Notes: generated from the letters alone by a model not told the origin. A stretch of 40,909 bases of DNA from CAKRHR01 sp964423195 (GCA_964423195.1 CAYRDY010000008.1:1-40909); one strand, 5' to 3'; shown: positions 1 to 7,287, counted from the first letter of the stretch. Numbers and translations: made by a program.

Positions 1-1198
1 CCGCATCGAGTCCGATATCCGTTCCGCCGGTTGATCCTGCTGAACCGGTCGATCCGGATGAGCCAGAACCGGTCGAACCGGCAGAATTGTTCGAGCTGGT
101 CGAACCCGACGAGTTGTTCGAGCCGGTCGAACCCGACGAGGCAGAACCGTTTGATCCGGCAGAGCCGTTTCCTGAGTGTCCGCCGAATTTTTCAATGCTC
201 TTGCTGTGGACGGCACCGGTCGTGGCATCGATCTCGTAATCATACTCAGCCGAGGATGTGTAAAATTCAATGTCATAGACGAGAATCCCATCGTCGTAGT
301 CCTGTTTCTGTTTCGTGAATGTGGCATCCGACGCATTCACACCGGCATCCGCAAGGGCCTTTTCCTTCGCAGCGTCGAGCGTGACCGAACCGGAAGCCGA
401 CTGACCCGAACTCTGCTGCTGAGCGGCGGTCTCCTTCGGAGCCGTGTTCGACTGTGTATTCTCATTCTTCGCGGCGGTCTCCTTCGGCTTTGTCTCCTTC
501 GGCTTTGTCTCCTTCGGTGTTGTCTCTTTAGGCGCTGTCTCCTTCGCCGTCGTGTCCTGCTGCGCTGGCTGTCCCGAAGCCGAGCCGTCAGGCTGCACAT
601 TCGTCTCCTTGCTCTTGCTGTAAATCGCGCCGGTCTCTACGTTGATCTCATATTCGTATTCGGTGTTTCCGGCATAGAACTCCAGATCATAAACCGCTAC
701 CCCGTTCTCCGTGTCCTGAATCTCCTTCACAAACGTCGCATCCGCCGCATCCACACCGGCGTCCGCAAGGGCCGTCTCCTTCGCCTGATCAATTGTGATT
801 CCAGCGTTCGCCGCAGTGTCGGGCGTATTTGTGTCCGCCGTCGTCCCTCCGGCTACCATGGTATTGATCAGCTCCATATCTTTTCTCACCACTGACCCGT
901 CGGAGGCCTTGATCCAGTAATCATACTCCGTGCCGTCGGCGATGAACTCGACTTCATAGACAAACTGACCGTGCTCGTGGTCAAACTCTGTGCGCACCAC
1001 CTGTGCCGATGCCGGATCAACGCCCGCATCCACAAAGGCAAAATTCTGCGCGTTCTCCGCGCCGATCGAGGTGTTCTCTGCCGTCGTGCGCGCTGCATAG
1101 GTGATGCCCACGCCTAAGACGGCCACTGCCGCAATAATTACCACAACAGCGGTCACAGCTTTCTTTGGGTTTGAAAAAAAAGATTTAATTTTATTCAT
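1..1198 (-). CDS. PepSY-repeat secreted or membrane-anchored protein (3' end outside window)
   Basis: The minus-strand frame opens at ATG 1198, behind a perfect AAAGGAGG ribosome site, and runs off the left edge after 399 codons. Residues about 13-36 form one hydrophobic segment after a short basic N-terminus (signal anchor or uncleaved signal). Three PepSY-like modules follow at about 45-110, 134-198 and 271-336. Modules 2 and 3 share the pattern A-K-E-x-A-L-A-D-A-G-V, then Y-D-(L/I)-E-F-Y and Y-(E/D)-Y-E-I-(N/D)-x-x-T-G. Modules 2 and 3 are joined by a Lys-Glu-Thr-Pro linker (about 218-258). After module 3 comes a Ser/Gly/Asn-rich tract (340-392), and the last visible residues (IGLDA) resemble the start of another module. 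PepSY domains are known as extracytoplasmic modules, some of them protease inhibitors. The substrate here is unknown. The division into modules is clear; the function is not. Confidence 0.85.
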   Translation of the reverse strand, partial: MNKIKSFFSNPKKAVTAVVVIIAAVAVLGVGITYAARTTAENTSIGAENAQNFAFVDAGVDPASAQVVRTEFDHEHGQFVYEVEFIADGTEYDYWIKASDGSVVRKDMELINTMVAGGTTADTNTPDTAANAGITIDQAKETALADAGVDAADATFVKEIQDTENGVAVYDLEFYAGNTEYEYEINVETGAIYSKSKETNVQPDGSASGQPAQQDTTAKETAPKETTPKETKPKETKPKETAAKNENTQSNTAPKETAAQQQSSGQSASGSVTLDAAKEKALADAGVNASDATFTKQKQDYDDGILVYDIEFYTSSAEYDYEIDATTGAVHSKSIEKFGGHSGNGSAGSNGSASSGSTGSNNSSGSTSSNNSAGSTGSGSSGSTGSAGSTGGTDIGLDA

Positions 1199-1224
1199 TT
1201 GATTGTCCTCCTTTATTGATTATA

Positions 1225-1241
1225 GCCGTATTATATACGGC
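1225..1241. promoter_or_regulatory. 17-bp perfect inverted repeat over the PepSY gene -10 region
   Basis: The sequence is GCCGTAT-TAT-ATACGGC, a perfect 7-bp inverted repeat with a 3-base centre, located 27-43 bases upstream of the PepSY start. Read on the minus strand it contains a TATAAT hexamer (1230-1235), and a second TATAAT follows at 1219-1224. No good -35 is visible 17 bases upstream of either, so an activator or weak basal promoter is possible. The symmetry and position suggest an operator. The cognate regulator is not identified. Confidence 0.45.
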
Positions 1242-1305
1242 AAATATTAAAAAAACATTAGAAATGAAAAAAATTTATCCAAATTGAGCCAGTGCGCTAA
1301 ACTCC

Positions 1306-1334
1306 TTGATTTTTCCGCTCCCCTGTTTTATAAT
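1306..1334 (+). promoter_or_regulatory. Sigma-A-type promoter of the DUF308 gene
   Basis: TTGATT (1306-1311), a 17-base spacer and TATAAT (1329-1334) match the vegetative promoter consensus at 10 of 12 positions. The predicted start at about 1341 leaves a 30-base leader ending in the AGGAGG site of the gene at 1371. It is divergent from the PepSY gene promoter about 90 bases away. Confidence 0.8.
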
Positions 1335-1370
1335 AACACCATACGATTATTCTTAGGAGGAGACAACAAA

Positions 1371-1916
1371 ATGAAATTTCTCAAACGCAACATGAATGTC
1401 ATCCTTGTCTGCCTGCTGGAAATTCTGATCGGCATCCTGCTTCTGGTCAATCCGGTCGGATTTACATCAGGCATTATCATTGTCCTCGGCGTTGCGCTTG
1501 TGGTCGGCGGTGTGTTCAGCATCATCGGCTATTTTAGGGACGACCCCGTGCAGGCCTCGCTCAAGGGGGCGCTGGTCAAGGGACTTGCGATGCTGCTGGC
1601 CGGCATATTCCTTATATTGCGGCCATCATGGATCATCTCAACTTTCCCGCTTCTGACGATGCTCTACGGCGTCGTTATCCTGCTCGGCGGCCTGTACAAG
1701 GTTCAGTGGTTCGCCGACGCGCTGAGGATGAAGACCGGCCGATGGTTCATTCACCTGCTCAACGCGGCGGTTTCCATTATCTGCGCGCTTGTGATTCTGG
1801 CCAACCCGTTTGCCACCACGGTTGTCCTGTGGAAGTTTATCGGGATCTCACTGATCATTGAGGCGATACTGGATTTCATCGTCCTGATCTTTGCCAGGAG
1901 AGGCTCAAGGGCATAA
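1371..1916 (+). CDS. DUF308/HdeD-like integral membrane protein
   Basis: A 181-residue hydrophobic protein with about six membrane-spanning segments arranged as three hairpins (residues about 8-50, 64-104 and 122-175), separated by short basic or charged loops. This layout and the G-I-L-L-L-x-N-P and A-G-I-F-L-I-L-R-P repeats are typical of the DUF308 (HdeD-type) family. E. coli HdeD is linked to acid resistance, but most Firmicutes members have no assigned role. The start at ATG 1371 is set by AGGAGG nine bases upstream; an in-frame extension further upstream has no ribosome site and would overlap the promoter. It appears monocistronic, with its own promoter and a hairpin directly after the stop. 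Confidence 0.85.
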   Translation: MKFLKRNMNVILVCLLEILIGILLLVNPVGFTSGIIIVLGVALVVGGVFSIIGYFRDDPVQASLKGALVKGLAMLLAGIFLILRPSWIISTFPLLTMLYGVVILLGGLYKVQWFADALRMKTGRWFIHLLNAAVSIICALVILANPFATTVVLWKFIGISLIIEAILDFIVLIFARRGSRA

Positions 1917-1954
1917 TGCGCCGCCTGCGCCTTTGCGGCGCAGACCAAAGTTTT
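1917..1954 (+). terminator. Probable terminator after the DUF308 gene
   Basis: TGCGCCGC (1917-1924) and GCGGCGCA (1935-1942) form a perfect 8-bp GC-rich stem with a 10-base loop, starting at the base after the stop codon. The T-run (1950-1954) begins 7 bases after the stem, so termination may be inefficient. Confidence 0.5.
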
Positions 1955-2074
1955 TCTAAGTAAACCCTCATGCCCCGATATCGCAGGGCAACACCAGGAA
2001 TGAAAGCCGCTTGACGGGGCTTACAGAGTAATAGAAGATTCATTGTGATATCAGAGATCATCAGAAGCGATATT

Positions 2075-2137
2075 TCTGATGCGCCCCGCCAGACCGCGGC
2101 GGAAATCTGATGCGCCCCGCCAGACCGCGGCGGGAAA
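2075..2137. repeat. 31-bp tandem duplication before the M20 gene
   Basis: Two adjacent, almost identical 31-base copies begin TCTGATGCGCCCCGCC (2075 and 2106) and end GGCGG(G)AAA. The second has one extra G. Each can fold through CCGCC and GGCGG. The array ends 17 bases before the ATG at 2155, just upstream of the ribosome site, so copy number would change only the 5' leader. The rest of 1955-2154 shows no convincing promoter. Confidence 0.85.
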
Positions 2138-2154
2138 TAGAGAGGAAGAAAAAT

Positions 2155-3333
2155 ATGACAAACTATTATGACCGCGCGCAGACACTGCGCGATGAATTGA
2201 CTGAGAACCGGCGCTATCTCCACACAAACGCGGAGGCCGGTCTCCATATGCCGAAGGGCAAAGCCTATGTGATGAACAAACTGAGAGAATACGGCCTGGA
2301 CCCGCAGGAATGCGGTGAGGGTGTCACCGCCACGATCGGTCGCGGCGGGAAGGTGATCCTGCTCCGGGCGGATATGGACGCGCTCCCTATGCCTGAGGAG
2401 AGCGGTCTGCCGTTTGCCTGCCCGACAGGGGAGACCGCGCATGCCTGCGGACACGATTTTCACGCCGCCATGCTGCTGACGGCCGCCAAAATGCTCAAAG
2501 AGGACGAGAGCGACCTGAACGGAACGGTGAAATTCATGTTCCAGCCCGCGGAGGAGACCTTCGAGGGCAGCCGGAATATGATTGAGCACGGCCTGCTCGA
2601 CGACCCGAAACCGGATGTCGCCCTCGCCTATCACGTCAGTCCGGGCAAGGTTCCGCTTGGCACATATATGTACAACGCCTCCGGCACGATGATGTTCTCT
2701 GTCGACACTTTTGAGATACACATCAAGGGGAAGGGCAGCCACGGGGCATACCCGCATCTGTCCGTCGACCCGATCAATATCGGCGTCCACATTCACCTTG
2801 CCCTGCAGGAGTTGATCGCCAGGGAGAGCAATCCGAGCGATGCCTGCCTGCTCACGATCGGGCAGTTCACCGCCGGCGCTGCCGCGAATATTATCCCGGA
2901 AACGGCCGTCATGAAGGGCAGCATGCGCACGAACAAGACGGAGGCGCGCGAGAAGCTCGTCCGCCGCCTGCAGGAAGTCACAAAAGCCGTGGCCGCCGTC
3001 TACGGCGGTACAGCCGAGGTTGTGTTCAACACCAGCGTGCCGACACTGGTGTGTGACAGCACGGTGACCAAGGAGATGATCGGTTACATGGCGGAAGTTC
3101 CGGTTCCGAACGCCGTCGGTTATCCGGGCATCGCCTCCAGCGCGTCGGAGGATTTCTCGCTGATCGCCGAGCGCATTCCGAGCGCATTTATCTACCTGTC
3201 CGCCGGCTATATGGATGAGCGCGGCGACTACCCTGCCCACAATCCGAAGGTGCAGTTCAATGAGGACGTCCTGCCGATCGGCGCGGCCTATTTGGCGCAC
3301 TGCGCGTTCAGGTGGCTGTCGGAGCACGCTTAA
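2155..3333 (+). CDS. M20 family metallo-amidohydrolase (M20D type)
   Basis: A 392-residue M20 peptidase/amidohydrolase. The metal-binding and catalytic signatures are in order: R-A-D-M-D-A-L-P-M (71-79), A-C-G-H-D-x-H (97-103), Q-P-A-E-E (130-134), G-S-H-G-A-Y-P-H before the dimerisation lid, and a C-terminal A-H-N-P histidine. The Cys-Gly-His-Asp form and the length fit the M20D branch (hippurate, N-acetyl amino acid, IAA-conjugate and N-acetyl-diaminopimelate hydrolases). There is no signal peptide, so it is cytoplasmic. The exact acyl amino acid substrate cannot be read from sequence. The start was chosen at ATG 2155 because GAGAGGAAG lies just upstream; an earlier in-frame ATG at 2110 lies inside the tandem repeat and lacks a ribosome site. 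Confidence 0.9.
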   Translation: MTNYYDRAQTLRDELTENRRYLHTNAEAGLHMPKGKAYVMNKLREYGLDPQECGEGVTATIGRGGKVILLRADMDALPMPEESGLPFACPTGETAHACGHDFHAAMLLTAAKMLKEDESDLNGTVKFMFQPAEETFEGSRNMIEHGLLDDPKPDVALAYHVSPGKVPLGTYMYNASGTMMFSVDTFEIHIKGKGSHGAYPHLSVDPINIGVHIHLALQELIARESNPSDACLLTIGQFTAGAAANIIPETAVMKGSMRTNKTEAREKLVRRLQEVTKAVAAVYGGTAEVVFNTSVPTLVCDSTVTKEMIGYMAEVPVPNAVGYPGIASSASEDFSLIAERIPSAFIYLSAGYMDERGDYPAHNPKVQFNEDVLPIGAAYLAHCAFRWLSEHA

Positions 3334-3451
3334 GTAAGTGATCCGGTGTCCATGCACAGGGAGACAAAAAGCGAATACCTTTTTTCAGCAGCAAGTGAAT
3401 TTTTCTGAACTTACTGTTTATAAATATTGTTCGGGAGCGGGGGGAAAACAC

Positions 3452-3892
3452 ATGAATATGCTGAAGTCACTGACACCAAAATGCGATGTCAAAGTGTTAT
3501 ACAGCGATTACACGATCCGACAGGGACTTGAAGTCCTCAGGCGCAGCGGTTACAGCGCCCTCCCTGTGATCACGAGAGATGGCGATTACGCGGGCTCTGT
3601 CAGTGAGGGGGATTTCCTTTGGCAGTATGCCACCAGGGAAGCCGAGCAGATCAGGGCACTGGGTTCGCGGTCGCTGAAGACACTCATTCGCAGGGATTTC
3701 AACCAGCCGGTCAAGGTCTCGGCCTCCCTGGAGGATCTTGTGGAGCGCATTATCAATCAGAACTTTGTGCCCATCGTCGATGACCGGGAAAAGTTCATCG
3801 GGATCATTACCCGAAAAGAAATCATCAAGGCAATGGTCTCCCGACTGAGAGAGGCAATGCAGCAGTCATCCGGTGCTGAGAAGAATGTTTGA
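3452..3892 (+). CDS. Tandem CBS-domain protein (possible nucleotide sensor)
   Basis: A 146-residue protein made almost entirely of two CBS motifs (about 10-65 and 80-135). Each has the usual hydrophobic core followed by (S/N)-x-(L/V)-P-(V/I)-(I/V)-x-D or T-R-(D/K) patterns (SALPVITRDG; NFVPIVDDRE). The size and layout resemble the small stand-alone CBS proteins YkuL/DarB/CbpB, which bind c-di-AMP in other Firmicutes. That ligand is an inference only, since CBS pairs also bind AMP, ATP or SAM. The start at ATG 3452 follows a G-rich ribosome site (GGGAGCGGGGGG) and excludes upstream in-frame codons that lack one. The gene is 118 bases after the M20 gene and 63 bases before the next gene. Confidence 0.8.
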   Translation: MNMLKSLTPKCDVKVLYSDYTIRQGLEVLRRSGYSALPVITRDGDYAGSVSEGDFLWQYATREAEQIRALGSRSLKTLIRRDFNQPVKVSASLEDLVERIINQNFVPIVDDREKFIGIITRKEIIKAMVSRLREAMQQSSGAEKNV

Positions 3893-3955
3893 CATGGCTA
3901 ACATCTCAGTTTCATCTGTATCAAAGATCAAATCAGCGGGAGGCGGTGTGTCACG

Positions 3956-4198
3956 ATGAAGCGCATGGATTTCAGAATGGAGCGGGCCAATCTGGTCAAA
4001 GTCGGCGACAGGATCACCGTCAGCGAATATATGCTGAAAACGCTGCAGGGGACGATGTACTATTATACGATCAACCCGTCGGTGGCAATGTCAGGCAATA
4101 TTCCCAAAGCCGACAAGCTGAACGTTTTTGAGGGCACTGTCGTGGAGATCGTGGATGAGGGCGCGCTGTGGACTGTCTGGTGTGAATTTGAAGATTAA
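3956..4198 (+). CDS. Small hypothetical protein
   Basis: An 80-residue soluble protein that I do not recognise. It contains a short beta-rich pattern (L-V-K-V-G-D-R-I-T-V, then N-V-F-E-G-T-V-V-E-I-V-D-E-G, then W-T-V-W-C-E-F), consistent with a small beta-barrel or KOW/SH3-like fold, but no catalytic motif. GGGAGG lies 12 bases before ATG 3956, a little far, and ATG 3965 is an alternative start. The same-strand position after the CBS gene and the shared terminator suggest co-transcription. Codon use resembles that of the neighbours. Confidence 0.6.
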   Translation: MKRMDFRMERANLVKVGDRITVSEYMLKTLQGTMYYYTINPSVAMSGNIPKADKLNVFEGTVVEIVDEGALWTVWCEFED

Positions 4199-4216
4199 GG
4201 AGTGCAATGATAAACT

Positions 4217-4244
4217 CAGGCGCCAAGATCACTCTTGGCGCCTG
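4217..4244. terminator. Bidirectional terminator between the small ORF and tsf
   Basis: CAGGCGCCAAGA (4217-4228) and TCTTGGCGCCTG (4233-4244) form a perfect 12-bp stem with a TCAC tetraloop. It sits in the 72-base space between convergent genes. TTT follows on the plus strand and AGTTTAT on the minus strand, so it can serve both. Confidence 0.85.
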
Positions 4245-4270
4245 TTTCACACTTAAAAGTCAGGTATATT

Positions 4271-5206
4271 TTACAGCCCGGCCTGTTTCGCCACCTCGGC
4301 AGCGAAATCATCCTCGCGCTTCTCCATGCCCTCGCCGGTCTCGTAACGGACGAAAGACTTGATGGTGATCGGCGCGCCGACTTCTTTGGCCACGCTGTCC
4401 ACATATTTCTGGACGGTCATGTCGCTGTCCTTGACATAGACCTGATCGACAAGGCAGATCTCTTTGAGTTCCTTATTCAGGCGGCCGTTGATCATGCCGG
4501 CGATCACCTTTTCAGGCTTCTGGGATTCTTTCGGATCATTCTGGATCTGAGCCATCAAAATCTCTTTCTCATGGGCGATGAACTCCTCGGAGACCTCACC
4601 TCTGTTGACATATTTCGGATTCAGGGCAGCCACCTGCATGGCCACATTCCTGCCGCACGCCAAAACGGCATCGCCCGTCGCCTCTGTCTCCAGGACAACC
4701 AGCACGCCGATCTTGCCGCCGCCATGGATGTAGCTCGCGATCACGCCATTTTCGACGCTGACTTTCTCAAATCTCCTGATGCTCAGCTTCTCGCCGATGA
4801 TAGCGATCTTCTGGGACAATGCCTGCTCCACCGTCACTGACGGATCATCCGCCCAAGGCTCTGCCATGAATTCCTCCAGAGAAGACGCGTCGGACGCAAG
4901 CACCTGCGCGGCCACCCTGGCCACATAGGTCTGGAAATCCGCGTTTTTGGCCACAAAATCTGTCTCTGAATTGACCTCCACGATCGCGGCGATCTTGCCA
5001 CAGTCCTCACAGATTTTGGTCGCAACGATACCCTCCGCCGCAATCCTGTTGGCCTTCTTTGCCATAGCCGCGAGACCTTTTTCTCTCAGGAACTCAACCG
5101 CCTGGTCCATGTCGCCGTCGGTCGCCGTGAGGGCTTTTTTGCAGTCCATCATGCCGGCGCCTGTCATCTCCCGAAGTTCCTTCACCATTGCCGCTGTAAT
5201 TGCCAT
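4271..5206 (-). CDS. tsf: Translation elongation factor Ts
   Basis: A 311-residue EF-Ts, the guanine-nucleotide exchange factor that recycles EF-Tu on the ribosome. The N-terminal UBA-like module (VKELREMTGAGMMDCKKAL, about 9-27), the T-D-F-V-A-K-N motif of the core and the dimerisation and C-terminal modules are all present in family order. ATG 5206 has GGAGG at ideal spacing. It follows rpsB by 159 bases, the classical rpsB-tsf pair, and is probably co-transcribed from the rpsB promoter; no separate promoter is seen. The spacer carries three GC palindromes that could adjust expression relative to rpsB. Confidence 0.97.
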   Translation of the reverse strand: MAITAAMVKELREMTGAGMMDCKKALTATDGDMDQAVEFLREKGLAAMAKKANRIAAEGIVATKICEDCGKIAAIVEVNSETDFVAKNADFQTYVARVAAQVLASDASSLEEFMAEPWADDPSVTVEQALSQKIAIIGEKLSIRRFEKVSVENGVIASYIHGGGKIGVLVVLETEATGDAVLACGRNVAMQVAALNPKYVNRGEVSEEFIAHEKEILMAQIQNDPKESQKPEKVIAGMINGRLNKELKEICLVDQVYVKDSDMTVQKYVDSVAKEVGAPITIKSFVRYETGEGMEKREDDFAAEVAKQAGL

Positions 5207-5234
5207 GATTCATTCCTCCAAATCTATCAAACGA

Positions 5235-5312
5235 TGCGGCGGACGCCGCAAAATTTATTTCCTTGATGTGCGGCAGCACCGCAAAAATTTATTCATTGAA
5301 ATGCGGCCGCAT
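5235..5312 (-). repeat. Three TGCGG...CCGCA palindromes in the rpsB-tsf spacer
   Basis: Three related inverted repeats lie in a row: 5235-5250 (7-bp arms, 2-base centre), 5269-5283 (5-bp arms, 5-base loop) and 5301-5312 (ATGCGGCCGCAT, perfect). The first two are each flanked by an AAATTTATT-like sequence, so the hairpin-plus-AT unit itself repeats. None has the T-run expected of a plain terminator. Confidence 0.7.
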
Positions 5313-5365
5313 CCTCAAACTTATCCGTCCTCCCGCGCGGCCGCCTTCCTACAATTCATCCTAAC

Positions 5366-6106
5366 TTATAATGACGCCTCTTCCGCAAAGGCTTCCTCGC
5401 CCGCAGGCTCCTCGCTCATGGACGCGCCCTGATTGGCCTCGATGACCGCGTCGGCCATCTTTGAGACGATCAGTTTGACGGCCCTGATGGCGTCGTCGTT
5501 GCCCGGAATCACATAGTCCAGCTCGTCCGGGTCACAGTTGGTATCGGCGATGCCGATCAGCGGAATGCCGAGAATATGCGCCTCCTGCACACAGATCCGC
5601 TCTTTCTTCGGATCGACGACAAAGATCGCGTCCGGTACCCGCTTCATATTCTTGATGCCGCCGAGATTCCTCTCCAGCTTCTCCCACTCTTTTCTGATGG
5701 CGATGACCTCCTTCTTCGGCAGCACATCAAACGTGCCGTCCTCTGACATGGTCTCGATCTCCTTGAGTCTGTTGATCCTTGCCTGAATGGTCTTGAAGTT
5801 TGTCAGCATGCCGCCGAGCCATCTCTCATTGACATAAAACATACCGCATCTCTCGGCCTCAACCCTCACGGCGTCCTGGGCCTGCTTCTTGGTGCCCACA
5901 AAAAGAATCGTGCCGCCGTCGGCGACAATGTCCTTGACAGCATTGTAGGCGTCATCGACCATACCCACCGATTTTTGAAGGTCGATGATATAGATTCCGT
6001 TTCTCTCCGTGTAGATGTACTCCGCCATCTTCGGATTCCATCTTCTCGTCTGATGCCCGAAATGGACACCTGCTTCGAGCAGCTGCTTCATTGAAATAAC
6101 GCTCAT
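5366..6106 (-). CDS. rpsB: 30S ribosomal protein S2
   Basis: A 246-residue ribosomal protein S2. Family signatures include L-E-A-G-V-H-F-G-H-Q-T-R-R-W-N-P-K-M near residue 11, F-V-G-T-K-K-Q-A and the P-D-A-I-F-V-V-D-P-K-K-E segment. S2 binds late at the 30S head-body junction. The C-terminus is short and acidic, as in many Clostridia. The start at ATG 6106 is supported by GGAGG nine bases upstream. It is the first gene of the rpsB-tsf operon. The promoter and a structured 124-base leader lie at 6107-6265. Confidence 0.98.
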   Translation of the reverse strand: MSVISMKQLLEAGVHFGHQTRRWNPKMAEYIYTERNGIYIIDLQKSVGMVDDAYNAVKDIVADGGTILFVGTKKQAQDAVRVEAERCGMFYVNERWLGGMLTNFKTIQARINRLKEIETMSEDGTFDVLPKKEVIAIRKEWEKLERNLGGIKNMKRVPDAIFVVDPKKERICVQEAHILGIPLIGIADTNCDPDELDYVIPGNDDAIRAVKLIVSKMADAVIEANQGASMSEEPAGEEAFAEEASL

Positions 6107-6135
6107 AAAATGATACCTCCATTTGGTTTTGCTTC

Positions 6136-6213
6136 CGCAGGCTTCATCTTCCGGGGCGACCTCGGCGCATTAAAAAAGGCGTCTCTCGGCACCAACCCTG
6201 AAATCAGCCTGCG
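6136..6213 (-). promoter_or_regulatory. Structured rpsB mRNA leader
   Basis: In the predicted leader (about 6230 to 6107), CGCAGGCT (complement of 6206-6213) pairs perfectly with AGCCTGCG (complement of 6136-6143). This closes a roughly 60-base domain with smaller possible hairpins (for example GGTG with CGCC). The ribosome site lies about 20 bases past the closing stem. Autoregulatory leaders are known for rpsB in some bacteria. I do not match this one to a named family. Confidence 0.45.
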
Positions 6214-6236
6214 TGTCTGATTCTTTAAGCGCTCAA

Positions 6237-6265
6237 ATTATAACATAAAAGGCTTGACAAGGCAA
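6237..6265 (-). promoter_or_regulatory. rpsB-tsf promoter
   Basis: On the minus strand, TTGCCT (6260-6265), a 17-base spacer and a perfect TATAAT (6237-6242) give a start near 6230. The -35 element lies inside the codY terminator hairpin. Confidence 0.8.
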
Positions 6266-6272
6266 GCCTTTT
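6247..6272 (-). terminator. codY terminator, overlapping the rpsB promoter
   Basis: AAAAGGCTTG (6247-6256) and CAAGCCTTTT (6263-6272) make a perfect 10-bp stem with a 6-base loop, 30 bases after the codY stop. The A/T ends supply the T-run. Confidence 0.75.
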
Positions 6273-6301
6273 ATCTCTAAAATCATTTGAGTAAACCGAA
6301 A

Positions 6302-7069
6302 CTATTTCAACTTCTTTAACTCGTCAAATACAACGTCATTCAGAACCTTGATATAGGTTCCCTTCATGCCGGATGAGCGCGACTCGATCACGCCCGCGCT
6401 CTCAAACTTGCGCAGGGCGTTGACGATCACGGAGCGGGTGATCCCCACTCTGTCCGCGATCTTGCTGGCGACAAGGATCCCCTCATTTCCGTCAAGCTCG
6501 TCAAAAATATGCGTGATCGCCTCAAGCTCGGAGAATGACAGCGTGCTGATGGCCGAGCGCACAATCTGTATCTTCCGCGATTCCTCGGCATTCTCCTCAT
6601 TCACCGAGCGCAGCATCTCCAGGCCCACCACTGTCGTGCCGTACTCGCTCAAAATAATGTCGTCGATCTCAAACGGACTGTCGACGCGATAGATGAACAG
6701 AGTGCCCAGCCGTTCACCGGCAATCTCAATCGGGGTAATGATCGCCTGATAGTCCTGAATATTCTCATCCTCAAATCCGAGTGTCGTCAGATTCACATTC
6801 TCCTTTGTAGACAGGATGCCAAGCATTCGCTCATTTAAGAGATTGTCAATGTGACTGCCCACGGAATCACTGATCAGTTGCTTGATGGCATTGATCCCAG
6901 GCCGGTTCTTGATTCCCAAAATCTTTCCCTTGCTGCTGATCACCAGGATATTGGCCTCCAGAATATCGCTCAGCACCTCGCAAATATCATTGAAAACAAC
7001 CATATTTGAATTGTTATTATGAAGAAGTTTATTGATTTTTCTCGTTTTATCTAATAATTGAACGCTCAT
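6302..7069 (-). CDS. codY: GTP- and BCAA-sensing global repressor CodY
   Basis: A 255-residue CodY. The N-terminal GAF-like ligand domain (about 1-150) begins with the family-typical L-L-D-K-T-R-K-I-N-K-L-L. The C-terminal winged helix contains the recognition segment A-S-K-I-A-D-R-V-G-I-T-R-S-V-I-V-N-A-L (about 199-217). CodY represses amino-acid biosynthesis and transport when branched-chain amino acids and GTP are plentiful. The start is placed at ATG 7069 because AAGGAGGG lies directly upstream; an earlier in-frame ATG at 7087 would put that ribosome site inside the gene. It is monocistronic, with its own promoter and terminator. Possible CodY boxes upstream would allow autoregulation. 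Confidence 0.97.
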   Translation of the reverse strand: MSVQLLDKTRKINKLLHNNNSNMVVFNDICEVLSDILEANILVISSKGKILGIKNRPGINAIKQLISDSVGSHIDNLLNERMLGILSTKENVNLTTLGFEDENIQDYQAIITPIEIAGERLGTLFIYRVDSPFEIDDIILSEYGTTVVGLEMLRSVNEENAEESRKIQIVRSAISTLSFSELEAITHIFDELDGNEGILVASKIADRVGITRSVIVNALRKFESAGVIESRSSGMKGTYIKVLNDVVFDELKKLK

Positions 7070-7096
7070 ATGACCCTCCTTATGCATTACGTGTCT

Positions 7097-7125
7097 ATAT
7101 TAACACAATAAGACAAATAATACAA
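7097..7125 (-). promoter_or_regulatory. codY promoter
   Basis: On the minus strand, TTGTAT (7120-7125), a 17-base spacer and TAATAT (7097-7102) precede codY by about 28 bases. The short leader ends in AAGGAGGG. Confidence 0.65.
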
Positions 7126-7157
7126 CACTTTCGGTCAACTTTTCTGCTAAATTCCTA

Positions 7158-7258
7158 AATTATCTAAAAACGATTTCCATTTCATATTTATTATGAGAAT
7201 TATCGTAATACTTCAAACTTGCCTGAACTGTTACGAATTATCTGAATATCAGAAATTT
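7158..7258. promoter_or_regulatory. Candidate CodY boxes upstream of codY
   Basis: Compared with AATTTTCWGAAAATT, 7236-7250 matches at 12 of 15 positions. Sites at 7158-7172 and 7244-7258 match at 11 of 15. They lie upstream of the codY -35. The region is AT-rich, so chance matches are possible. Apart from these, the promoter and the hairpin at the topA end, the 7088-7302 spacer holds nothing I recognise. Confidence 0.3.
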
Positions 7259-7287
7259 TTAACCTTCACATCAAACTTTCAATATGT

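Noticed and set aside
1876..3357. Long open frame (493 codons) antisense to the M20 gene
   Set aside because: The M20 frame has all catalytic motifs and a ribosome site. The antisense frame has no recognisable motif and arises from GC-biased third positions. The same applies to long plus-strand frames opposite topA (7330-9447), yifB (11113-12285) and lgt/ychF (24864-26522).
3399..3413. CodY-like box upstream of the CBS gene
   Set aside because: It has four mismatches to the consensus in an AT-rich stretch and no clear promoter beside it.
3895..4131. Open frame overlapping the start of the small hypothetical gene
   Set aside because: It is out of frame with the better-supported gene at 3956, has no ribosome site and has low-information composition.
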